A stretch of DNA of 64,000 nt from Natronobacillus azotifigens. GTDB taxonomy: Bacteria; Bacillota; Bacilli; Bacillales; Amphibacillaceae. The DNA lies in the NCBI RefSeq assembly GCF_026805325.1, contig NZ_JAPRAT010000002.1:1-64000 (forward strand). The letters are read 5' to 3'. The first letter of the stretch is position 1, and each line of letters opens with the position of its first letter. The notes beneath the pieces are model-generated. The model searched no databases, had not been told where the DNA came from, and worked only from the letters and a program-made list of their open reading frames with translations. The translations under genes and the position numbers were made by a program. Shown here piece after piece: positions 44,392 to 53,324 of the stretch.

Positions 44392-44679
44392 ATGCTCGAC
44401 TTATTTGGTTTTGTAGTTTCATTTTTAGGACTTACTATATTTGTTTTCGTTATTCGTTTTATAAAACAAGAAGGAAATGATGAAAGGGGATATAAAATAT
44501 TAGGGAAAGCGGGAATGCTTGGTTTTGTCTCCTTTTTGCTCGGTTACAATATAATCTTCCTCGTTAATACTCTTAACGCTTTAAATGGAGTACAATTTGC
44601 ATTTGCTTTAACTTGTCTTCTTGCCTTCGTTCTTATTTCTTATAGTGGTTCGATTTTCTATTTAAGAAAGAAATACTAG
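44392..44679 (+). CDS. Membrane protein partner of the XRE regulator
   Basis: A 95-residue protein with three predicted helices: residues ~3-22, ~45-66 and ~72-90. A short hydrophilic loop, FIKQEGNDERGYKILGKAG, follows the first helix. 'ND(E)RG..I..K' is found in DUF2178-like partners of small XRE regulators. Function unknown. ATG 44392 follows GTGGGAGGTG; the start at 44383 lies within the ribosome-site spacing. Eighteen bases downstream of the regulator gene. Confidence 0.75.
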   Translation: MLDLFGFVVSFLGLTIFVFVIRFIKQEGNDERGYKILGKAGMLGFVSFLLGYNIIFLVNTLNALNGVQFAFALTCLLAFVLISYSGSIFYLRKKY

Positions 44680-44766
44680 AATTTAGAGTGAATCTATAAT
44701 TTGGCCTCTTACTTCGAGAAGTATTTTCTTATGCACTTCTCAACATTTCAACGGTAGCATAATTAG

Positions 44767-44938
44767 TTATCCCGGAGCAAACGTGTCCGTAAGACTCCCA
44801 CTTCAAAACAAGGAGAATACCAAGTTATTTAAGTGGCTAGCACCCCGAATGGTTCAAGGTCCTTTAGGTCATCCTTTAAGGCTAACAATCAGTGGGGGGA
44901 ATACCTAATAACCCCCACCGATTGAAGTTTCACTTTAT
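44767..44938 (+). repeat. Interspersed ~180-bp structured repeat, copy 7
   Basis: Bounded by TTAT on both sides. The 3' arm of the first hairpin is shortened: AAGTGG runs directly into CTAGCACCCCG, deleting GAGTAACGGACG. The 3' hairpin is intact apart from one change (CCACCGATT). Confidence 0.92.
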
Positions 44939-45210
44939 CTAGTTTTTCTAGAAACAAGTCCTATTTCATAGTATCAAATAAAGACATTTGCTCTAATTTT
45001 ATTAATTCGCTAAATTCCTGCTTTACATCTCTCCAAGAATGCCTCCTTAAACCCTCGCAGTTCCCTCTCGAATGGCTCGACTTGTAAATATCTGATTTAA
45101 ATAGTATTATGTGGGTGTAATTTAAAAGGTGCTTTTTCAAGAACAGGCGGTGGTTATTTCAATAAGGATAGGAATTAGATAGAAGGATTAATTGAAGGGA
45201 GACGTTGTCA
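44939..45210. other. Intergenic DNA before a small membrane gene
   Basis: No confident gene. The minus strand has an open stretch of about 48 codons ending at 44961 (see rejected items). Otherwise nothing recognisable. Confidence 0.35.
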
Positions 45211-45450
45211 ATGAAAAACGGTAGTGATGCTGGTTTGATTTATTGGAAGTTGAATTATAAAAGTAAGTTTATAAGAACCCTTTGGATGATCCCGATTTGT
45301 TTTATCGCCATTATTCTGTTACTCATAACAGATGGATTGATTCCAAGAACCGTTATTCTAAGTTTGCTAATTGTTGTTACGCTGATTTTGCAATTAATTT
45401 ATACAAATATAAAATGGAAGAATGAATGTAATTCTGATAACTCTTCTTGA
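45211..45450 (+). CDS. Small membrane protein of unknown function
   Basis: A 79-residue protein, basic N terminus, then two adjacent helices: TLWMIPICFIAIILLLI and VILSLLIVVTLILQLIY. I recognise no family. ATG 45211 has GAAGGGAGA ten bases upstream; the TTG at 45205 in frame lies too close to it. It is followed by a perfect terminator, which supports a real transcription unit. Confidence 0.6.
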   Translation: MKNGSDAGLIYWKLNYKSKFIRTLWMIPICFIAIILLLITDGLIPRTVILSLLIVVTLILQLIYTNIKWKNECNSDNSS

Positions 45451-45480
45451 TCTGAGTTTCACAAGTTGATGAGACAATAT

Positions 45481-45531
45481 AAAAATAACCAAAAGAACTT
45501 GGAATTCCTCTAGCTCTTTTGGTTATTTTTA
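45481..45531. terminator. Bidirectional terminator between small membrane gene and fer
   Basis: AAAAATAACCAAAAGA pairs with TCTTTTGGTTATTTTT in a long near-perfect stem. Confidence 0.9.
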
Positions 45532-45568
45532 TCCTCGCGATTAATGACTTGTTTGTTACATTTTTTAT

Positions 45569-45847
<279 letters not shown>

Positions 45848-45939
45848 CTACGATTGATTATATTATTTAGCAATAATGGAATTGGGTGAAAAATATTGGT
45901 ATGATAATGAAGAATAATGTTGAGAAAGGGAGGATACGA

Positions 45940-46998
45940 TTGTTCCATTACTTATTGTTATTCTGTATCGATAAAATTAACGGGCAACGTACAATAGCTG
46001 CGATCTTTCACCTATTGAAAGGAAAGCGATCAGCTCAAACAATACAAGATGCGAACTTATATCGATTAACCAACTATTTCGGCATTTATCGAGACCTTAC
46101 TCGGGAAGCATTTGCGAAAGAAGTGGAAAACTTGCATCAAAAAAAATGGATTTCAATTTCTGATAATCACGTAGGTCAAATCACTTGCATCGGTACCCAA
46201 ATATTACAAGAAAAAAAGGGACACTATCCGCTATCAATGTATAAAGGAACGGAATTTGTATCCTTTTTAGAGTTGTTCAGGCAGAGATTACAACTATGGA
46301 TTCAAACTTATACAAACATTGTGGCAGATCAACGTAAATTTTTGGCAGTTACTGATAACGAGAAGGCACAAAAATGGGTCAAAGGGCATTATCGGTTACA
46401 TAAATCACAAGTTGACAATTGGCTTGCTGGTGTGTACAAGGAAATGTCCGGTTTTCTAGAAACTGTACCTACCTTTTATGCGCAACTATTTGTCGATCGA
46501 TTAACTGGTTATCAAAAAGTTGGATTAACGATCGGTCAATTAGCTAACAAAAATAATGTAAGTGACCATGACGTTCGATTGTCATTAGAGGCAATTTATC
46601 ATCAATTACTACAATATATTGAACAAACCAAACCACTCTATTTAAGTGATTTCGTACCAATAGATCATGTCAAAAAAAATACTTTTATAACGGAATCGGC
46701 GACTAAAACGTTCAAACTCATGGAAGAAGGCTATTCTATTAAAGAGATTACACGGCTCCGCAGGTTAAAAGAAAGTACGATCCATGATCATATTATTGAG
46801 ATTGCCTATGCAGATCCCCAGTTTACGATTGCTAATTTTGTTGGAGCAGATGATGTGGAAAAGATTAGCCATGCTATTCGGAACGTCCCGAACAATAAAT
46901 TATCACTAATTAAACAGGAACTTCAAGGTAATTATTCTTATTTTCAAATTCGATTGGTGTTAGCAAGCAGTAGTGATCTACGAACAAGGAGGGGATAA
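45940..46998 (+). CDS. ypbB: Helix-turn-helix protein YpbB
   Basis: A 352-residue protein. The N terminus reads FHYLLLFCIDKINGQRTIAAIFHLLKGKRSAQTIQDANLY, the YpbB pattern. A C-terminal segment resembles the HTH/HRDC-like module seen behind RecQ helicases (TFKLMEEGYSIKEITRLRRLKESTIHDHI). A DNA role with the following RecQ-type helicase is inferred from this and from linkage. TTG 45940 is the start: AAAGGGAGG lies six bases ahead, while the frame start at 45886 has no ribosome site. Six bases before recS. Confidence 0.82.
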   Translation: MFHYLLLFCIDKINGQRTIAAIFHLLKGKRSAQTIQDANLYRLTNYFGIYRDLTREAFAKEVENLHQKKWISISDNHVGQITCIGTQILQEKKGHYPLSMYKGTEFVSFLELFRQRLQLWIQTYTNIVADQRKFLAVTDNEKAQKWVKGHYRLHKSQVDNWLAGVYKEMSGFLETVPTFYAQLFVDRLTGYQKVGLTIGQLANKNNVSDHDVRLSLEAIYHQLLQYIEQTKPLYLSDFVPIDHVKKNTFITESATKTFKLMEEGYSIKEITRLRRLKESTIHDHIIEIAYADPQFTIANFVGADDVEKISHAIRNVPNNKLSLIKQELQGNYSYFQIRLVLASSSDLRTRRG

Positions 46999-47004
46999 TA
47001 TAAC

Positions 47005-48525
47005 ATGGAATTGGAGAAAACGTTGCAACATTATTTTGGTTTTTCAACATTTCGAACAGGGCAAAAAGAGATTATTTTGGATGTATTAGCTGGTCGTAAT
47101 GTGCTAGCTGTGTTGCCAACCGGTTCTGGTAAATCCCTTTGCTATCAGATTCCTGCCATGGAACGTTCAGGAGTGGTTCTTGTTATTTCTCCTTTACTTT
47201 CCTTGATGGAAGATCAAGTAAAACAACTAAAACAGACAGGCTTTCAACAAGTGATTGCAATTAATAGTTTTCTGAAAAACAAACAAGCCATTTATCCATC
47301 ACTAGATCGTTATAAATTAATCTATCTTTCTCCTGAAATATTGCAAAATCGTGAACTTTTGACTCAACTGAAATACTTAAACATTTCTTTGTTTGTTATT
47401 GATGAAGCTCATTGTATTTCTCAATGGGGATATGAATTTAGACCAGATTATCTTAAATTACGTGGGATAATCGAAGAATTGGGTTCTCCACCTTTTATGG
47501 CGTTAAGTGCTACAGCTACGCCAGAAGTGCAAGAAGATATCATTGCACAATTAAACCATGCTCCAATTGTGAAACATATCTATCCAATGGACCGAAACAA
47601 TATCGCATTTCTGGTTGAAAAAGTGAGTTCAAATCAGGAAAAAGATAGCTATTTGACTGATTTATTTAGTCAATTTACTGTACCGGCAATGGTGTATTTT
47701 TCGAGTAAAAAGGAAGCAGAACGCGTGGCAAAAATGTTGAGTAGTGAATTACCAGAGTTGCAAATTGCCTATTACCATGGGGGAATGGATCAAACAGATC
47801 GAATCCTGATCCAACAACAATTCATGGAAGGAAAATTAGATGTTATTTGTTGTACGAGTGCTTTCGGAATGGGGATTGATAAATCAAACGTTCGTTTAGT
47901 TGTTCACTATCATATACCTATTCAAATCGAATCATTTATTCAAGAAATAGGAAGATCCGGTAGGGATGGCTTATCTAGTGTAAGTATTTTGTTATACACG
48001 AATTTTGATCATAAAATACCAGAGCGATTGATTGAAGGAGAGTTACCAGACACATCAGTCGTCCGACCATTAGTTTCGATGTTGCAAAAGTCTGTAATAA
48101 ATCAAAGTTCTATAAAATTGGATGAAAACAAGCTAATAGAGCAATTTTGTTTATCAGAAATTCAATGGCGGTTTTTACACTTTCAACTCGAAAAACATGG
48201 TATGATTAAAGAAAATCGTATTCTTAAATCACGTGTTGAATATGATGCTATTGCAAAAAAAATCGTTTGTAAAATCACAGAACGAAATCGGTATAAAATG
48301 AAGAAATTAAACCAGATGTTACAGTGGGTTAATGTTGATGAGTGTCGAAGGGTAGCTTTGTACCAACCTTTTCAGAAAACAATAAATCAACCAATATATT
48401 TTTGTTGTGATCGATGTGGATTTATGCTATCTCAATGGGATCCTGTTATACCAAAGAAACAATCTGATCCAAAGGATTGGAAAGTCCAGCTACAGCAATT
48501 GTTTTCTCAAGGAGAAAGCCAATGA
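47005..48525 (+). CDS. recS: RecQ-family ATP-dependent DNA helicase RecS
   Basis: A 506-residue superfamily-2 helicase. Motif 0 FRTGQKEII, motif I LPTGSGKSLCYQIP, motif II VIDEAHCISQWGYEFRPDY, motif III LSATATP, motif V TSAFGMGIDK, motif VI QEIGRSGRDG. A zinc-binding cluster remnant and no HRDC domain; its C-terminal CCDRCG suggests metal binding. The shorter RecS form, next to ypbB, matches B. subtilis. Ribosome site AGGAGGGG. Overlaps ypbD by ATGA. Confidence 0.9.
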   Translation: MELEKTLQHYFGFSTFRTGQKEIILDVLAGRNVLAVLPTGSGKSLCYQIPAMERSGVVLVISPLLSLMEDQVKQLKQTGFQQVIAINSFLKNKQAIYPSLDRYKLIYLSPEILQNRELLTQLKYLNISLFVIDEAHCISQWGYEFRPDYLKLRGIIEELGSPPFMALSATATPEVQEDIIAQLNHAPIVKHIYPMDRNNIAFLVEKVSSNQEKDSYLTDLFSQFTVPAMVYFSSKKEAERVAKMLSSELPELQIAYYHGGMDQTDRILIQQQFMEGKLDVICCTSAFGMGIDKSNVRLVVHYHIPIQIESFIQEIGRSGRDGLSSVSILLYTNFDHKIPERLIEGELPDTSVVRPLVSMLQKSVINQSSIKLDENKLIEQFCLSEIQWRFLHFQLEKHGMIKENRILKSRVEYDAIAKKIVCKITERNRYKMKKLNQMLQWVNVDECRRVALYQPFQKTINQPIYFCCDRCGFMLSQWDPVIPKKQSDPKDWKVQLQQLFSQGESQ

Positions 48526-49112
48526 TTGATAAGCAACAGGTATGGATAGAACAAATGACAAGTAAACAAATTAGATTACATGTTTATGCTACGCAAGGGT
48601 TACTTCTTTTACTTAGTATTTTGTTACTTCTTTTGTTTTCTTCACCAACAGAACATTTTATCGATCTTTTTGACTGGTCGAGTGGTGAGATTTTATACCT
48701 TGGCGTAGTTCCGTCATTTTCACTGGTAGTCTTAGAGATTGTTTTGTATCGAGTTATTCCATCAAGCCATTGGGATGACGGAGGAGTCAATCAAATAGTA
48801 TTTCGAGATATTTCTATGCGAGAATTAATCGGATTAACCTTAATGATTGCTTTTTGTGAAGAATTGCTATTTCGAGGTGTCTTACAGCCTCTCATAGGGT
48901 ATATTGGTGCAAGTTTATTATTTGCGTGTATTCATTTTCGTTATGTAAAGAAACCGTTCTTATTAATGATCATTATTATGTTAAGCTTTGGACTAGGTTT
49001 TATGTTTGAACATACAGGGAATTTATTGGTGTCTATCACTGCACATTTTGTAATCAATTTTTGTTTAGGCAGTTATATTCGTTACACAGATGGGGGAATA
49101 AATCATGACTGA
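48522..49112 (+). CDS. ypbD: CPBP-family intramembrane protease YpbD
   Basis: A 196-residue membrane protein with about six helices. The CAAX-protease-like (ABI) motifs are present: EELLFRGVLQPL (motif 1, Glu-Glu-x3-Arg), FACIHFRY (motif 2 His) and HFVINF (motif 3). Substrate unknown. ATG 48522 overlaps the recS stop and follows AAGGAGAA. Part of the ypbB-recS-ypbD-ypbE operon. Confidence 0.85.
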   Translation: MIDKQQVWIEQMTSKQIRLHVYATQGLLLLLSILLLLLFSSPTEHFIDLFDWSSGEILYLGVVPSFSLVVLEIVLYRVIPSSHWDDGGVNQIVFRDISMRELIGLTLMIAFCEELLFRGVLQPLIGYIGASLLFACIHFRYVKKPFLLMIIIMLSFGLGFMFEHTGNLLVSITAHFVINFCLGSYIRYTDGGINHD

Positions 49113-49695
49113 ACACCAGGAAGATCAAGCGGCATTGCTTAGGAAACAAATGGAAGGTATTAACCAACACGAGGCTGAGATGAATAAGGATGAAGATCAG
49201 GGACAAAGAGAAGATACAGAAATAGAAATGGATGTCCTAAATTTACCGCCAAGAAGTGAGATACATGACGAGAAAAGGGCAAAGACAAGACTTAAAATAA
49301 GTATTGCTCTCGTTCGTTTACTAGTTGTTTTGTTTTTGATCATTGTTGGAATTGTCTTGACTTATCATTTTTGGGGAGATTTGTTTTCTCAATCAATCGA
49401 ACATCAGGCTGCCGCTAGAAATAGAGCAGGTGAAACCGTTCAAATTATTTCTAATACAGACTCGCTGTCACAAGAAGTAACGATCTATGCCCAGTTGGAT
49501 CCAGACATTGACGAACTAACGCCTTTAACTGGTAGATATTATTATACGAAGGCTGACGATACAATAGAGTCCATTGCAGAACGCTTTTATCAGTCATCTG
49601 AGATCATTTCATTATTAAGGCTGGTAAACAATCTAACTGAGGATTCTTCTTTAGAAAATAACCAACAGATCTTTTTGCCGACTATTCAAGAATAA
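49105..49695 (+). CDS. ypbE: LysM-containing membrane protein YpbE
   Basis: A 196-residue protein. An acidic cytoplasmic N-terminal third (Glu/Gln-rich, residues 1-68), one membrane helix (~69-91, ISIALVRLLVVLFLIIVGIVLTY), then a linker and a C-terminal LysM domain (~144-194, YYYTKADDTIESIAERFY...QQIFLPTI), which binds peptidoglycan. Its ATG overlaps the ypbD end by eight bases. The gene ends inside a 17-bp perfect terminator shared with cotJC. Confidence 0.83.
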   Translation: MTEHQEDQAALLRKQMEGINQHEAEMNKDEDQGQREDTEIEMDVLNLPPRSEIHDEKRAKTRLKISIALVRLLVVLFLIIVGIVLTYHFWGDLFSQSIEHQAAARNRAGETVQIISNTDSLSQEVTIYAQLDPDIDELTPLTGRYYYTKADDTIESIAERFYQSSEIISLLRLVNNLTEDSSLENNQQIFLPTIQE

Positions 49696-49735
49696 AGATA
49701 AGAAGCGATTTAGAAAAATCGCTTCTTATCTTTTT
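49695..49735. terminator. 17-bp perfect bidirectional terminator between ypbE and cotJC
   Basis: AAGATAAGAAGCGATTT (49695-49711) and AAATCGCTTCTTATCTT (49716-49732) with a four-base loop. The ypbE and cotJC stop codons both lie in or at its left arm. Confidence 0.93.
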
Positions 49736-50279
49736 CATCGATTAACATTTGCGCTGCCTCTCTAAAACGTTGAGAGTGCACGATTTCACGCTCTCGAAGG
49801 AATTTTAAGCTGTCGTTTAATTCCGGATCATCGGACATATTGATTATCCATTGATAGGTAGCTCTCGCCTTCTCTTCTGCAGCAATATCCTCATAGATAT
49901 CTGCAATTGGATCTCCTTTTCCTTGGATGTATGTGGCTGTCCATGGGTTTCCGGCAGCATCATGATAAAACAAAGCATGATCATGAGCTACATAATGATC
50001 TCCTAGTCCAGCTTCTTTCAGTTGTTCGGGTGTAGCGTCTTTAGTGAGTTTGTATATCATGGTAGCGATCATTTCTAGATGAGCGAACTCTTCTGTCCCA
50101 ATATCATTTAATAAGCCAACAACTTTATCGGGAATCGAATACCTTTGGTTTAAGTACCGAAGTGCGGCAGACAACTCGCCATCTGCTCCTCCATATTGTT
50201 CGATTAAATATTTTGCTAAAGTCGGATTGCATTCTCTAACACGTACCGGATATTGTAATTTTTTTTCATAATACCACAA
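49710..50279 (-). CDS. cotJC: Spore coat protein CotJC (manganese catalase family)
   Basis: A 189-residue ferritin-like protein of the manganese catalase family. Metal-site segments are ECNPTLAKYLIEQYGGADGELSAALRYL, GTEEFAHLEMIATMIYKL, YEDIAAEEKARATYQWI and REREIVHSQRF, giving the Glu/His ligands of a dinuclear centre. TTG start at 50279 (reads MWYYEKKLQYPV) with AGGAGGT upstream. Third gene of cotJABC, packaged in the coat in B. subtilis. Confidence 0.93.
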   Translation of the reverse strand: MWYYEKKLQYPVRVRECNPTLAKYLIEQYGGADGELSAALRYLNQRYSIPDKVVGLLNDIGTEEFAHLEMIATMIYKLTKDATPEQLKEAGLGDHYVAHDHALFYHDAAGNPWTATYIQGKGDPIADIYEDIAAEEKARATYQWIINMSDDPELNDSLKFLREREIVHSQRFREAAQMLIDEKDKKRFF

Positions 50280-50295
50280 GTAAACTTACCTCCTT

Positions 50296-50565
50296 TTAAA
50301 CTTGCCACGGCCATGGTGGTGTTGCCCAGTCAAATGGGTAATCAGAGTAACTTGCTCCGTAGTTCATTAATGGGCCGAACTTTTCTTCGAATTCTTTTTT
50401 TAATGCTCTACTCTCATAAGATGATTCATTGTATTGTTCGATTGCATCGGCATCATTCGGGTGAGTATCTAAATATAAATTCAATTCAAGTAAGACAAAA
50501 TCCACTGCTTGTATTTTTTCTAATAAAGAATAGTAGGCTTCAGGCATTGGTTTTGGTTTTTCCAT
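50296..50565 (-). CDS. cotJB: Spore coat protein CotJB
   Basis: An 89-residue coat protein. YYSLLEKIQAVDFVLLELNLYLDTHPND and the Pro/Trp-rich tail YPFDWATPPWPWQV are diagnostic. It is required with CotJA for coat incorporation of CotJC in B. subtilis. Start ATG 50565 with AAAGGAG upstream. Middle gene of the operon; 16 bp from cotJC. Confidence 0.92.
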   Translation of the reverse strand: MEKPKPMPEAYYSLLEKIQAVDFVLLELNLYLDTHPNDADAIEQYNESSYESRALKKEFEEKFGPLMNYGASYSDYPFDWATPPWPWQV

Positions 50566-50588
50566 TTGTGCGAGCTCCTTTCTTTTAT

Positions 50589-50780
50589 TTAAGAATAAGG
50601 ATCATATAAGGATGGCCATAACGTTCCGCGTTTTAATGCTTCTGCAGCTGATTTGTATTGAGGTGAATTTTCTTCTTGAAAACCGAGAAATAAATGTGGT
50701 GGAGTAGAATAAGTTTTCTTTTCTATAGGTTTACATGGATCGAATGGACTAATGTAAGGGTGATAGTCTCTTTGATGCAT
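50589..50780 (-). CDS. cotJA: Spore coat associated protein CotJA
   Basis: A 63-residue, Pro/Tyr-rich coat protein: SPFDPCKPIEKKTYSTPPHLFLGFQ followed by AAEALKRGTLWPSLYDPY, the CotJA pattern. ATG 50780 follows GAGGAGG. First gene of the operon, with a sigma-E-type promoter at 50813-50839 on the same strand. Confidence 0.9.
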   Translation of the reverse strand: MHQRDYHPYISPFDPCKPIEKKTYSTPPHLFLGFQEENSPQYKSAAEALKRGTLWPSLYDPYS

Positions 50781-50812
50781 AAAAAGCCTCCTCGAATAAT
50801 ATACTTCCCTTT

Positions 50813-50839
50813 AGTTTATGTAGCGGTAACTTGGCCTAT
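50813..50839 (-). promoter_or_regulatory. Sigma-E-type promoter of cotJABC
   Basis: On the minus strand ATA (50837-50839), 16 bp, then CATAAACT (50813-50820). The sigma-E -10 consensus is CATACANT; one mismatch. Mother-cell sigma-E control of cotJ is known in B. subtilis. Confidence 0.6.
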
Positions 50840-50857
50840 GAATAGAACATTGTTTAA

Positions 50858-50978
50858 TTATCCCGGAGTAACGGACGCTAGCACCCCGAATGGTTCAAGG
50901 GCCTTTAGGTCATCCTTTAGGGCTAACAATCAGTGGGGGAATACCTAAAAACCCCCACTGATTGAAGTTTCACTTTAT
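50858..50978 (+). repeat. Interspersed ~180-bp structured repeat, copy 8 (5' hairpin deleted)
   Basis: TTATCCCGGAG joins directly to TAACGGACGCTAGC, removing the long 5' hairpin. The junction lies at the short direct repeat GGAG(C/T)AAC that flanks the hairpin in full copies. The remainder, including the 3' hairpin and terminal CACTTTAT, is consensus. It sits in the divergent cotJA-mecB region. Confidence 0.92.
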
Positions 50979-51167
50979 GAAAAAGATATAAATCATGGTG
51001 TAAATCATAAAGTGTTTGATAAATCTTTTTGGACAAATCAGAATTTTTTTGTAAAATATAATGAAATGGATCAATTTCGTTTCAAAAATAAACATAATAG
51101 CATATAATAGTTTAAAGCATGCTACTATGTGAGATAATTAGTAAGTAGTAAAAGGGAGGTAATTGAC

Positions 51168-51752
51168 ATGCGGTTGGAACGTCTTTCATCTAATCAATTT
51201 AAAATTTTTCTAACGTTTGATGATTTATCAGAGCGAGGATTAACAAAAGAAGATTTGTGGCATGATTTACCAGAGATGCAAGCATTGTTTCATGACATGA
51301 TGTTTGAGGCAAGTGATGAACTGGATTTTGAATTAGAAGGAATATTAATTGTGCAAGTCCACCTCTTACAAGCTCAAGGCATGTTAATTATCGTGACACA
51401 AAATCAGCTTGATGATGAAAAAGAGGATGATTTTGTTGAGATGAAGGTAACTCTAGATGAGAGTAAAGAATTGATTTTTCTATTTGATGATTTTGAAGAC
51501 ATTATTCAATTGGCTCTGTACCTGAAACCACTTGGTATTTTGGGTGGAGATTTGTACCACTTTGAAAACAATTATTATCTTCACTTTCTAGATGAAGATA
51601 TCGAAACATTCGATCGTGAGCATTTTATAGCTGTTTTATCAGAATTTTCATCCGCAAGTGTACTTACCATTGAACGTTTACAAGAATATGGGAAGTTACT
51701 TATTCATAACAATGCGATTGAAGCATTGCAAAATTATTTTCCAACTAATTAA
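51168..51752 (+). CDS. mecB: MecA-family ClpC adaptor (YpbH/MecB)
   Basis: A 194-residue adaptor. It starts MRLERLSSNQFKIFLTFDDLSERGLTKEDLW, the MecA N-terminal substrate-binding pattern. An acidic linker, then a C-terminal domain (~105-194) ends EYGKLLIHNNAIEALQNYF, which binds ClpC. Length and context by ypbE/cotJ match B. subtilis YpbH rather than MecA. Role: targeting proteins such as regulators to ClpCP. Ribosome site AAAGGGAGGT. Confidence 0.88.
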   Translation: MRLERLSSNQFKIFLTFDDLSERGLTKEDLWHDLPEMQALFHDMMFEASDELDFELEGILIVQVHLLQAQGMLIIVTQNQLDDEKEDDFVEMKVTLDESKELIFLFDDFEDIIQLALYLKPLGILGGDLYHFENNYYLHFLDEDIETFDREHFIAVLSEFSSASVLTIERLQEYGKLLIHNNAIEALQNYFPTN

Positions 51753-51784
51753 AAGAAGCAGGAACAAACGTAAAAAGGCAGAAC

Positions 51785-51836
51785 AATAACCGAACCATAA
51801 TTTGACTAACCATCTATTATGGTTCGGTTATTTTGC
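51785..51836. terminator. Bidirectional terminator between mecB and ansA
   Basis: AATAACCGAACCATAAT (51785-51801) and ATTATGGTTCGGTTATT (51816-51832), a 17-bp perfect stem followed by TT. Confidence 0.92.
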
Positions 51837-51973
51837 TTAGAAATATTTACTTCTAGAAATGTAGTTTGCTTCGCGTATTCTTTGTTCGAAAGTCTTCATG
51901 TCTTCTTAGCTACAAACATATAGAAGAAACCCAGAAATCCTCACCATTTGATTCCCCTAGTATTTTGTGAATA

Positions 51974-52945
51974 TTATAACTCCAACAATGTTTTGATATG
52001 CTCATACGAATACTTTGCTTCTAAAAGCATCATTAATTTAATTCGTGCTTTAGGACCGGACAATCGTTTCGCAAACAATACACCAATATCATGTAGCTGT
52101 TTGCCGCCACCAACATAGTCATATGTAGGTTGAACTACACCTTCAAAGCTTCGAGAGACAACCACAACAGGAATCTCTTTTTTTAGCAATGTTATAATCG
52201 GATCAACAAAAACAGGTGGAACATTACCTTGACCAAACCCCTCGATCACTAGTCCGTCAATGGAAAGATTTGTTATTGCCTGAATGAATTCTACATCAAT
52301 GCCTGCATGAACTTTAAGAAGTAATACTTTTTTTGTTACTGTTTGTATTCGGAATTTCTCAAAACTAATCCATTTATGATAGAAGTAAACCTCTTGTTTT
52401 GTCAAAATTCCAATAGGTCCATATTGTGGACTTTGAAAAGTAGCTACATTACTTGTAGAAGTTTTCGTAACGTAGGCAGCACTATGAATCTCATCATTCA
52501 TTACGACAAGAATTCCTTTTTCTTTTGCCTCGCCACTACTAGCAACTCGGATTGCACTAATGAGATTGTATAAACCATCAGAGCCGACTTCATTACTGGA
52601 TCTCATGGCACCAGTAATGACAACCGGGACTTGAATATCCAAATATAAATCGAGAAAGTAAGCAGTCTCTTCCAGAGTATCTGTTCCGTGTGTGACAACA
52701 ATTCCATCATAACTTTCCTGATCTAATTTTTCCTCAATATGTATACCCATATCTAGCATGTGACTTGGTGTAATATGTGGAGACGGTAAGTCAAAGAGGA
52801 AGTCTTCATGAATATCTGCCATTGACTTCATTTGGTCGAAATGTTTTGTTAATGGATGCTCAACAGCTGTTGAAATTGCCCCGGTTTTTTGATCTTCTGC
52901 CATAGCAATTGTTCCACCAGTATGGATAATTAATATTTTTTTCAT
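51974..52945 (-). CDS. ansA: L-asparaginase, type I (cytoplasmic)
   Basis: A 323-residue asparaginase. The two catalytic Thr regions are IIHTGGTIAMAED (residues ~5-17) and VVTHGTDTLEETAYFLDL (Thr-Asp-Lys triad region). VITGAMRSSNEVGSDG and SRSFEGVVQPTYDYVGGG follow. No signal peptide, so cytoplasmic type I. Start ATG 52945 has GGGGGTG upstream. Single gene; convergent with mecB. AnsR and ansB genes are not adjacent. Confidence 0.9.
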   Translation of the reverse strand: MKKILIIHTGGTIAMAEDQKTGAISTAVEHPLTKHFDQMKSMADIHEDFLFDLPSPHITPSHMLDMGIHIEEKLDQESYDGIVVTHGTDTLEETAYFLDLYLDIQVPVVITGAMRSSNEVGSDGLYNLISAIRVASSGEAKEKGILVVMNDEIHSAAYVTKTSTSNVATFQSPQYGPIGILTKQEVYFYHKWISFEKFRIQTVTKKVLLLKVHAGIDVEFIQAITNLSIDGLVIEGFGQGNVPPVFVDPIITLLKKEIPVVVVSRSFEGVVQPTYDYVGGGKQLHDIGVLFAKRLSGPKARIKLMMLLEAKYSYEHIKTLLEL

Positions 52946-52984
52946 TTTGCACCCCCAAATATAATGAGAAAACTCTCCATCTAT

Positions 52985-53164
52985 TTATCCCAGAGCAACC
53001 GTCCGTAAGACTCCTACCTCAAAACAACGAAAACACCAAGTTGTTTACGTGGGAGCAAAGGACGGTAGCCCCCAAATGGTTCAAAGGCCTTTAGGTCATC
53101 CTTTAGGGCTAACAATCAGTGGGGGAATACCTAAAAACTCTCACTGATTGAAGTTTCACTTTAT
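52985..53164 (+). repeat. Interspersed ~180-bp structured repeat, copy 9
   Basis: Full-length copy bounded by TTAT on both sides. Changes in the 3' hairpin (CTCTCACTG in place of CCCCCACTG) convert G-C pairs to G-U wobbles and keep the stem. It lies in the divergent ansA-sleB region. Confidence 0.93.
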
Positions 53165-53324
53165 CATACGCTTTTTTTAATCATAATAAAAGATTTTTAA
53201 CCTTTTTCAAAATGAAAGTTTGTTGAAGGAAGGAATATTTTTATGTATAAAATATTCAATTCACTAAACAATATATAGCAACAACAAAGTGATAATTACT
53301 GCTCAACTTGAGGAGGAGATTTAA

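Noticed and set aside
44961..45105. Minus-strand open stretch of about 48 codons ending ...KLEQMSLFDTMK
   Set aside because: The end looks protein-like and could be a gene remnant, but there is no start, no ribosome site and the length is near chance. Kept only as a note.
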